NCBI GenBank assembly: GCA_017557085.1
Contig: JAFZAR010000163.1
Span: 1 to 6,540, forward strand
Reading direction: 5' to 3'
DNA length: 6,540 nucleotides
Source of the DNA: Verrucomicrobiota bacterium
GTDB lineage: Bacteria; Verrucomicrobiota; Verrucomicrobiia; Limisphaerales; UBA1412
Shown piece by piece: positions 1 through 5,384 of this stretch. Position numbers and translations under genes: made by a program. The notes under the pieces were generated by a model that saw only the letters and a list, made by a program, of their open reading frames with translations, searched no databases and was not told where the DNA came from. The stretch's first letter is position 1, and each line of letters starts with the position of its first letter.

Positions 1-463
1 CCCGGTAGATCACGTCGCCCTGTTTTTGATTCAGAAAGTAACTTTGGGAAAGATTCTGCATCCAGTTGAAGACCCTCTGGCGGATCGTGTGCAGACCTTT
101 CAGCCCGATGCGGATGATCACATAATTCTGGAGCGAAGTCACTCCGCTGTAGATCAGATGCACCGCGAAAATGGAGATCGCGCAGAAAAGGATCTGTTGC
201 TCACGGTCCAACTGGCTGAACCACTGTCCCAGACTGCCCATCCATCCGGGCAGGGGATTGCTTCCCAGAACACTGTCCAGCAGCAGGGCGATGGGCCACG
301 GTTTGAGAATGCCGGTGAATGTTCCCAGCAGCAGCAGTCCCAGCCCCAGACAGATCGCGCCTACCTGGGAGCGGTACAGGAGCAGGACCCGGTAAGACTG
401 AACGAATTGCCGGGAAGACTTTGCTTTGTTTTTATTCTGCTGGGGGAAAGGGGGCGTTTCCAT
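1..463 (-). CDS. ABC exporter, N-terminal part of the transmembrane domain (partial, runs off left edge)
   Basis: This is an open frame of 154 codons read leftward from an ATG at 463-461, still open at base 1. After a polar, basic N-terminus (about residues 1-32) comes a first hydrophobic segment (about 34-53, rich in Leu/Gly) ending in LKPWPIALLLDSVLG. A short loop follows, then a second hydrophobic segment (about 91-107). A helix with the pattern RIGLKGLHTIRQRVFNWMQ and then QGDVIYR closes the visible part. This is the usual layout of the first two helices and first coupling region of type I (MsbA/ABCB-like) exporters, which act as dimers in the inner membrane with a C-terminal ATPase domain. 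That ATPase would lie outside the window, so neither ATP binding nor substrate can be judged. ATG 463 is the only usual start codon after the in-frame stop upstream, but no SD precedes it. The gene lies 44 bases downstream of the FmdB stop on the same strand, with a terminator-like hairpin between them. Confidence 0.88.
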   Translation of the reverse strand, partial: METPPFPQQNKNKAKSSRQFVQSYRVLLLYRSQVGAICLGLGLLLLGTFTGILKPWPIALLLDSVLGSNPLPGWMGSLGQWFSQLDREQQILFCAISIFAVHLIYSGVTSLQNYVIIRIGLKGLHTIRQRVFNWMQNLSQSYFLNQKQGDVIYR

Positions 464-471
464 CCGGGGAC

Positions 472-496
472 AAAAAAGGCGCGCACCGGGCGCGTC
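472..496 (-). terminator. Intrinsic terminator-like hairpin after the FmdB gene
   Basis: Read on the minus strand, GACGCGC (496-490) pairs with GCGCGCC (484-478) around a five-base loop. There is a five-bp perfect GC core, one A-C mismatch and an outer G-C pair. A run of six U follows (477-472). This is a textbook Rho-independent terminator placed 11 bases after the FmdB stop codon. It lies only nine bases before the start codon of the ABC exporter, so it could also act as an attenuator for that gene. Confidence 0.72.
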
Positions 497-507
497 TCTG
501 AAAAACG

Positions 508-837
508 TTAATCCTTTTTAGTGTCCGACTTGGATTCGGAAGAACCGGATCCCGTCTTCGTCTCTTTAGCGGCGGAATCTACGCCGGAATTTGAAGAACT
601 TGATTCAGAGGAATGATGGTGATGATGCTCACCGGTCGGAGGCGTGGAAGAGGATTTGTAATCCGTACAGTAGAATCCGTGTCCCTTGAATATGATCCCC
701 GCGCCTTCACCGATCAGGCGTTTCACATGACCTTTACACTTCTTATCCGGACAGACCTTGATGGGGTCTTCCGTCATTCTTTGAAAGAGTTCAAACTTCT
801 TTCCGCATTTCTCACAAACGTATTCGTATGTAGGCAT
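508..837 (-). CDS. FmdB-family zinc-ribbon protein
   Basis: This is a complete 109-aa protein. The first 60 residues match the FmdB/CxxC_CXXC_SSSS small zinc-ribbon family: MPTYEYVCEKCGKKFE at the N-terminus, a first Cys pair (C8, C11), a second pair (C29, C34), then a VKRLIG segment and FKGHGFYCTDY near residue 50-60. The four cysteines probably bind one zinc ion. The family was named after a putative regulator of formamidase/amidase genes in Methylophilus, but its molecular role is not settled, so regulatory function is only a family label. From about residue 61 the chain becomes a low-complexity Ser/Thr/Lys/Asp tail, probably disordered, containing five consecutive His (about 71-75). The N-terminus is typical of the family, so the ATG at 837 is secure even though no SD is visible. 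Instead a strong hairpin occupies the leader. A terminator-like hairpin follows the gene. It is divergent from smc. Confidence 0.93.
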   Translation of the reverse strand: MPTYEYVCEKCGKKFELFQRMTEDPIKVCPDKKCKGHVKRLIGEGAGIIFKGHGFYCTDYKSSSTPPTGEHHHHHSSESSSSNSGVDSAAKETKTGSGSSESKSDTKKD

Positions 838-840
838 AAT

Positions 841-875
841 GTCAGATGGGGGCCGTATGGCCCCCGCACTCTGAC
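841..875 (-). promoter_or_regulatory. Long hairpin in the FmdB 5' leader, next to the start codon
   Basis: Bases 848-854 (GGGGGCC) and 859-865 (GGCCCCC) form a perfect 7-bp stem around a GTAT loop. Outside it, 841-846 (GTCAGA) pairs perfectly with 870-875 (TCTGAC), with one base and four bases unpaired between the two stems. The structure ends three bases from the FmdB ATG (837-835), where an SD would normally sit. No U-run follows on either strand, so it does not look like a terminator. A role in translation or mRNA stability of the FmdB gene is inferred. Confidence 0.6.
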
Positions 876-903
876 TATCCTCTCACAAATCCCGAAAGGA
901 CGC

Positions 904-1040
904 AAGATTTTGAATCGGAAACAAGATATAATATCATGTAAATGAATTGGTTATATTTGATAAAAAAGACGAATGGAAAGAGAAGGTTTTTCCGGGTTAA
1001 ATGTGCTTAATTGATTTTATCAGAGTCTGTTACAAAAAAG
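904..1040. other. AT-rich intergenic tract
   Basis: This stretch is clearly more AT-rich than the flanking genes and contains a TATAAT (927-932), a T/A-rich stretch around 951-966 and a TTGATTTTATC segment (1011-1021). No gene is credible in it. It probably carries the divergent promoters for the FmdB gene and smc, but no -35/-10 pair with good spacing could be assigned: TTGAAT at 910-915 is only 11 bases from the TATAAT. Its position beside the DnaA-box cluster also makes it a candidate DNA-unwinding element. Confidence 0.4.
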
Positions 1041-1076
1041 AATGGGGCAAAGGCTGCCGGGTTCCATGAAAAACCA

Positions 1077-1108
1077 CTCCGATGCCGGAGCGGCGGAAAA
1101 GCGTTCCG
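1077..1108. repeat. Two adjacent GC-rich hairpins, including one copy of a 15-bp intergenic repeat
   Basis: CTCCG (1077-1081) pairs with CGGAG (1086-1090) across a four-base loop. Three bases later CGGAA (1094-1098) pairs with TTCCG (1104-1108) across a five-base loop. The 15-mer TGCCGGAGCGGCGGA at 1083-1097 spans the junction and recurs exactly at 5342-5356 in the metX leader. Function is unknown. Confidence 0.45.
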
Positions 1109-1123
1109 AGGGTTATTACCAGG

Positions 1124-1243
1124 TTGTTCACAATGCGCGAAAGCGGTAAACGCAGTGCTAGATGCTTTCTTTCAGCGGAGTTACGGAATTATTCACAAGA
1201 AACTGTGAATAAGAATGAAAGGAAACGCTTTTTGTGTGAATAA
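1124..1243. other. DnaA-box cluster (candidate origin or DnaA-binding regulatory site)
   Basis: There are three perfect matches to the DnaA-box consensus TTATNCACA, all in the form TTATTCACA: 1189-1197 on plus, and 1204-1212 and 1235-1243 on minus. A fourth box, TTGTTCACA at 1124-1132 on plus, fits the looser TTRTNCACA form. The middle two are inverted with a six-base gap. An exact 9-mer is expected far less than once in a window of this size, so three within 55 bases is not chance. DnaA, the initiator ATPase, binds such boxes at oriC, at titration sites and at promoters. The cluster lies beside an AT-rich tract and about 65 bases upstream of smc. The usual oriC neighbours (dnaA, dnaN, gidA) are not visible, so the origin call is an inference. 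Control of smc by DnaA is an alternative. Confidence 0.6.
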
Positions 1244-1308
1244 CTTCAGGTCTCAGAAGAGGCTTTGGCGCTTTACTTTGGGGCGTTTTTTGTATTTGAT
1301 TCTTGGCG

Positions 1309-4300
1309 GTGTATTTAAAGAACCTGACAATACTCGGTTTCAAATCCTTTGCAGACAAGACCAGCCTGGACTTTCCTCCCGGCATCACGGCCATTGTGGG
1401 GCCGAACGGCTGCGGCAAGTCCAACGTGGCGGATTCGATCCGCTGGGTTCTGGGCGAACAGTCCGCTAAAGCCCTGCGCGGCGGCGAGATGGCGGATATT
1501 ATCTTCAACGGAACGGAAACGCGCCGTCCCTTGTCCATGGCAGAGGTCTCGCTGACGATATGTGACGTGGACCAGGAACAGCTGAGAGCGGCCAATCTGG
1601 AACTGCTGTTCAATGAAGTGACGGTGACGCGCCGCATCTACCGCGACGGGACCAACGAGTATTTTCTGAATAAAACCCTTTGCCGCCTGAAAGATATCCA
1701 GCAGTTGTTCCTGGGGACCGGTGTGGGCCGCACCAGCTACAGCATCATGGCGCAGGGGCACATCACCCAGATCCTGAGCAGCCGTCCCGAAGACCGCCGC
1801 ATGATCTTTGAAGAAGCGGCTGGCATCACCCGGTTCAAAGCGCAGAAGAAAGAGGCTCTGCGCAAACTGGATCAGACCGAGATCAATCTGGGCAAACTCA
1901 ATGAGACCGTGCGCGAGATCAAGCGTCAGATCGGCTCCCTGCAGCGTCAGGCCGGCAAAGCCCGCCGTTACAAAGCCCTGGCGGAAGATCTCCGTTTTCT
2001 GGAGACACATTATAACCGCTATATCTTTGACCGTGTTACAGAAGAACTGAACGAGCGTGTGGAATCCTCCAAAAAGCTGGATCAAGCGATCGAGCAGAGC
2101 AATCTGGATATCCAGTCGCTGGAAGGTCAGATCAGCCAGTCCCGCGGCCGTCTGGCCGAGTTGGAACAAGCCGCGGCGGAACAGCAGAAACAGAGCTTGG
2201 AGACTCACTCCCAGATAGATGCCCTGCAAAAGAAGGTGGAATTCAATCAGGAGCGCATTCAGGAGAGCTCGAACCGCATCACGGCTGCCACCGAAGAGAT
2301 CCAGAAATCCACAGAGAAAAAACTCACTCTCCAGCAGGATCTCCAGCAGGTCGTCCAGACCATCGAGGTGACCCAGCAGGAAGTGGAAGCCTCACGGCAG
2401 GTGCAGCGTGAACGCTCTGAAGCCCTTCAGTCCGTGGAAGCCACGCTGGCTGCCAAGCAGACCGCGCTGCGCAATGTGCAGAACCAGCTTTTCAGCATTA
2501 CCCAGAAGTTGAGCCGTACCCGCAACGAGATCAACTCCTTGGACATCCAGAAACAGGGGAACATCGTCCGTTTGGAAAAACTGAACAACGAGATCGCCCA
2601 GAACAAGGACGAGATCCAGAAACTGGAACAGAAGATCCAGGAATTCAACCAGACGGCGGAAAGCGACAAGCAGATTACTGATGAGAAACGAGCTCAGCTT
2701 CAGAAACTTCAGTCCGAATTGAACAGTTTTCAGGTGGAGAACTCCAAGCTGGGGAATAAACAGGACGACCTCTACCGCCAGATAGCCACCCGCAAATCCC
2801 GGCTGAATGTGCTGGAGCAGCTCCAGTCCAGCCGTGAGGGGTTTGATGCCGGCGCAATGTCTATCCTGAAGAACGGCACCAAAGGCGTTTTGGGCGCGCT
2901 GGTGGACCGCATTCGCATCCCGTCCAAGTATGTCAATCCGGTGGAAGCGCTTCTGGGAACACGTCTCCAACTGGTGCTGGCGGAGAAGCCGAACGCGGCC
3001 CGCTCGATACTGGATCAGCTCAAATCAACGAAGAAGGGGATGGCCTCGATCGCTCCGCTGGATTGGGAACTGGCCGCCGCGGAAGAAAATGAGACGGCTC
3101 AGCCGCCGCTTCCGGCTGAAGGCGAGACGGCTCCGGTACGGGTGCTGGATATTGTCCAGGCGGAGGAATCGATCCTGACGCTCCTGCGCCGGTTGATCGG
3201 CCGGGCCTGGATCGTCCCGGATCTGACCGCCGCGACACGGTTCTGGCAGCAGCATCCCGGCCAATGGGAGTTTGTGACGAGCGGATGCGAGATCCTGACC
3301 AGAGACGGCATTTTCGTGGGCGGTTCCCGTAAAGAAGTTCCCGTTTCCTCTTCCATTCTGGGACGCAAGAACGAAATCGCCGATCTTAAGACCGATATCC
3401 AGAAAGTGGAGGCCGAGATCGAAGAGCTTCGCAAACAGAGAGAGACGATCGTAGCCGGGCAAAAGAAGTCTCAGGAAGACCTGCTCCGGCTCCAGTCGGA
3501 GATCCGCAGTCATGAAATGGCGGTCGCGACCCGTCTGGGTGAGTTTCGTGTTTTGGAGAACTCTCTCCGCGGTATGAAACAGCGTGAAGAGACTCTGAAA
3601 CAGGAAATGACCCGTTTGACCGCTCAGGACGCGGAAAGCACGGCGCACCGTCAGTTGCTGAGCGATCAGATCGTTGAGATCGAGCAGAAAGAAAAAGAAA
3701 CGGCGGATAATATCTCGGAGATCAATTCCTCGGTAGATCAGCTTCGCCAGGAGCGGGACACCGCTCACAATGCCTTGACCGAGGTGAAGATCGCCCTCGC
3801 TTCCAAAGAGCAGTTCTGTAATACCCATCGTCTGCAAAAGAACTCGCTGGAGAATCAGATCACCGAACAGGAAAGACTGATCACCGCGCGTACCAAAGAG
3901 ATCGCGCAGATACAGGAGAAGGTCGGCATCTGCCACGCGGAGATCGAGGAATCCAAACTGAAGATCGAGTTTCTCACGAATGAATATGAGCAGATGAATC
4001 AGCGCATCGCGGATTTGTCCCAGCAGAAGAAGACCGTTTCCGCTGAGATCGAGGAACGCGAGGCCCGTTTGAAAGAACTGCGCGGACAGTTGAACCGCTC
4101 CCAGGAACAGCATGAAGCGCTGAATGTGCAGATCGCCCAGCGTCAAATGACCCTGCAAAATACGACCAGCCGAATGCAGGAGAAATATCAGCTGGATATC
4201 CTCACCGTGATCCAGGAGCCTTTCCGTGTGGAAGAAACGGAAGAAGGTGTCCGTATCTTCCGCAAGGATTATACACCCCGGAAAGAGACGGAACCCACTC

Positions 4301-5052
4301 CCGGTGAAAACGCGCCGGAAACTGAACCGGTCCCGTCGGGGCCTGTTGAGACCGGGGAATTCCCGCCGGTGGATTGGGATCAGGTGGCTTCTTTTGTCCG
4401 TAAACTGCAGGAGCGCATTGACCAGCTGGGGCCGGTGAATCTGGTGGCCATTGAGGAATACGAAGAGATCGAACAGCGCTACAAATTTATGACCGCCCAG
4501 CAGGATGACATGACCAAAGCCAAAGCACAGCTGCTGGACGTGGTGAGCAAAATCAATCAGCAGACACGGGAAATGTTCATGGAGACCTTTGAAAAGATCC
4601 GTCAGAATTTCCGTTCGATGTTTGCGACCTTCTTCCATGGCGGTTTCGCGGAGCTGAAACTGGTGGACGACCGGGACGTTCTGGAGTCTGGCATTGATAT
4701 CGTGGCACGGCCTCCGGGCAAACAGTTGAAATCGGTTTCGCTGCTTTCGGGCGGTGAACAGACCATGACGGCTGTGGCTCTGCTTTTCGCGATCTACCAG
4801 GTCAAACCGTCGCCTTTCTGTGTGCTGGACGAGCTGGACGCGCCTCTGGATGAAGCCAATATCGGTCGCTTTGTCTCTGTGCTGAAGACCTTTGTGGATT
4901 TCTCCCAGTTCATCGTCATCACCCACAGCAAGCAGTCCATTGCCGCGGCGAACTGCATCCACGGCGTGACGATGCCGGAGCGCGGTGTGACCAAGATGAT
5001 CAGCATGAAATTCCGTGAAGGAACGGATGAGCTGGTCAAAGAAGGCGAGTAG
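1309..5052 (+). CDS. smc: Chromosome segregation protein SMC (structural maintenance of chromosomes ATPase)
   Basis: SMC dimerises through its hinge and, with the ScpA/ScpB kleisin complex, loops and compacts DNA so that sister chromosomes separate. It acts on the nucleoid. The protein is about 1,247 aa, at the upper end for the bacterial family. In order (numbered from the GTG): N-terminal ATPase half with Walker A GPNGCGKSN (K37), an Arg-finger candidate in LRGG (R57) and Q-loop MAQG (Q149); a long Gln/Glu-rich coiled coil (about 170-510); hinge (about 511-688); return coiled coil (about 690-975); the conserved LGPVNLVAIEEYEE (from 1040); signature LLSGGEQ (1145-1151); Walker B CVLDE (D1174, E1175); and H-loop THS (H1206). 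All catalytic elements are intact. Two Pro/Glu-rich insertions are unusual: about 589-609 in the hinge and about 990-1021 before LGPVN. No ATG lies before Walker A. The stop at 1297-1299 leaves only TTG 1303 or GTG 1309. GTG gives MYLKNLTILGFKSF, which aligns directly with the normal SMC start and puts the Walker Lys at 37 as in Bacillus subtilis. No SD is visible for either start. Confidence 0.97.
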   Translation: MYLKNLTILGFKSFADKTSLDFPPGITAIVGPNGCGKSNVADSIRWVLGEQSAKALRGGEMADIIFNGTETRRPLSMAEVSLTICDVDQEQLRAANLELLFNEVTVTRRIYRDGTNEYFLNKTLCRLKDIQQLFLGTGVGRTSYSIMAQGHITQILSSRPEDRRMIFEEAAGITRFKAQKKEALRKLDQTEINLGKLNETVREIKRQIGSLQRQAGKARRYKALAEDLRFLETHYNRYIFDRVTEELNERVESSKKLDQAIEQSNLDIQSLEGQISQSRGRLAELEQAAAEQQKQSLETHSQIDALQKKVEFNQERIQESSNRITAATEEIQKSTEKKLTLQQDLQQVVQTIEVTQQEVEASRQVQRERSEALQSVEATLAAKQTALRNVQNQLFSITQKLSRTRNEINSLDIQKQGNIVRLEKLNNEIAQNKDEIQKLEQKIQEFNQTAESDKQITDEKRAQLQKLQSELNSFQVENSKLGNKQDDLYRQIATRKSRLNVLEQLQSSREGFDAGAMSILKNGTKGVLGALVDRIRIPSKYVNPVEALLGTRLQLVLAEKPNAARSILDQLKSTKKGMASIAPLDWELAAAEENETAQPPLPAEGETAPVRVLDIVQAEESILTLLRRLIGRAWIVPDLTAATRFWQQHPGQWEFVTSGCEILTRDGIFVGGSRKEVPVSSSILGRKNEIADLKTDIQKVEAEIEELRKQRETIVAGQKKSQEDLLRLQSEIRSHEMAVATRLGEFRVLENSLRGMKQREETLKQEMTRLTAQDAESTAHRQLLSDQIVEIEQKEKETADNISEINSSVDQLRQERDTAHNALTEVKIALASKEQFCNTHRLQKNSLENQITEQERLITARTKEIAQIQEKVGICHAEIEESKLKIEFLTNEYEQMNQRIADLSQQKKTVSAEIEEREARLKELRGQLNRSQEQHEALNVQIAQRQMTLQNTTSRMQEKYQLDILTVIQEPFRVEETEEGVRIFRKDYTPRKETEPTPGENAPETEPVPSGPVETGEFPPVDWDQVASFVRKLQERIDQLGPVNLVAIEEYEEIEQRYKFMTAQQDDMTKAKAQLLDVVSKINQQTREMFMETFEKIRQNFRSMFATFFHGGFAELKLVDDRDVLESGIDIVARPPGKQLKSVSLLSGGEQTMTAVALLFAIYQVKPSPFCVLDELDAPLDEANIGRFVSVLKTFVDFSQFIVITHSKQSIAAANCIHGVTMPERGVTKMISMKFREGTDELVKEGE

Positions 5053-5095
5053 TCTGTATTGCCGCCTCAGGAATAACCCGACGGGGTGACAGAAA

Positions 5096-5199
5096 GAATA
5101 CAGATGCACACAGATAATTTATTAACCCGGAATATTTCTCTATAGAATATATTGTTATTAAATAATTTATCTATGTTTATCCGCGTTCATCTGTGGTTC
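5096..5199. repeat. Inverted intergenic repeat built of 10-bp ATCTGTGTTC-like units
   Basis: The right arm carries three consecutive units on the plus strand: ATCTATGTTT (5169-5178), ATCCGCGTTC (5179-5188) and ATCTGTGGTTC (5189-5199). A diverged fourth copy, ATCCATGGTTC, lies at 5211-5221. The left arm carries two units on the minus strand: ATCTGTGTGC (5115-5106) and ATCTGTATTC (5105-5096). The arms 5100-5117 and 5177-5194 pair at 15 of 18 positions. The 59 bases between them are very AT-rich. Similar ATCTGTG/ATCTGTGG palindromic repeats are, from memory, scattered through intergenic DNA of several bacterial phyla. The element has no coding capacity and could fold into a long hairpin in the smc 3' region. 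No conventional terminator with a U-run was found after smc. Confidence 0.6.
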
Positions 5200-5290
5200 T
5201 TTTAATATCTATCCATGGTTCTTAACGTTGGATATTCTGCCTTGCCGGACTCGTTTTGACGTAAGGTTTCCCGTGAGTGTGATTTTCCCC

Positions 5291-5316
5291 TTTATTCTGA
5301 CAGGTTTTGGAATAAA
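5291..5316 (+). promoter_or_regulatory. Upstream hairpin in the metX leader
   Basis: TTTATTC (5291-5297) pairs perfectly with GAATAAA (5310-5316) around a 12-base loop. A CC/GG extension is possible past a two-base bulge. It lies just before an SD-like GGAGG (5319-5323) and before the larger leader structure. Upstream is a possible -35 (TTGACG, 5256-5261), but no good -10 was seen at the right distance. The hairpin was not matched to a known riboswitch class. Confidence 0.35.
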
Positions 5317-5325
5317 ATGGAGGTG

Positions 5326-5374
5326 CCTTTAGGTGGTCATCTGCCGGAGCGGCGGATTCCTGACGCTAAAGGAG
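5326..5374 (+). promoter_or_regulatory. SD-sequestering stem-loop in the metX leader, with its RBS
   Basis: The metX SD is AAAGGAG (5368-5374), ten bases before ATG 5385. CCTTTAG (5326-5332) is perfectly complementary to CTAAAGG (5366-5372) and so covers most of the SD. Nested inside are GTC (5336-5338) with GAC (5362-5364), and an 8-bp hairpin of ATCTGCCG (5339-5346) with CGGCGGAT (5350-5357), loop GAG, one U-G pair. When folded, this would block ribosome access to metX. Control by S-adenosylmethionine or another methionine-pathway signal would make sense, but the layout is a nested hairpin rather than the SAM-II pseudoknot, and no known SAM riboswitch was recognised. Confidence 0.55.
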
Positions 5375-5384
5375 TCAAAAATAT

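Noticed and set aside
26..511. 161-codon plus-strand frame at the left edge
   Set aside because: It is antisense to the ABC exporter frame, which shows clear membrane segments and family motifs; this frame has no recognisable domain.
1011..1208. 65-codon plus-strand frame (TTG start) in the intergenic region upstream of smc
   Set aside because: No SD, no recognisable domain, runs across hairpins and DnaA boxes; the non-coding features explain the stretch better.
1189..1212. CRP-type operator in the inverted TTATTCACA pair
   Set aside because: The half-sites are in the opposite orientation to TGTGA-N6-TCACA, and further boxes of the same sequence occur nearby, favouring DnaA boxes.
1315..2229. 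304-codon minus-strand frame opposite the SMC head
   Set aside because: Shadow of the SMC N-terminal domain and coiled coil; no motif of its own.
5069..5090. Terminator after smc (ACCC/GGGT around GACG)
   Set aside because: Only a four-bp stem and no U-run on the plus strand.
3025..5109. 694-codon minus-strand frame opposite smc
   Set aside because: Long but antisense to conserved SMC sequence; its Leu/Phe/His-rich composition is that expected from reversing Glu/Gln/Lys-rich coiled-coil codons.
5326..5374. SAM-II riboswitch
   Set aside because: GCTAAAGG near the SD recalls the SAM-II 3' end, but the pairing strand lies before the hairpin rather than in its loop, so the H-type pseudoknot is missing, as are the TGATTT-type loop and the UUGCA segment.
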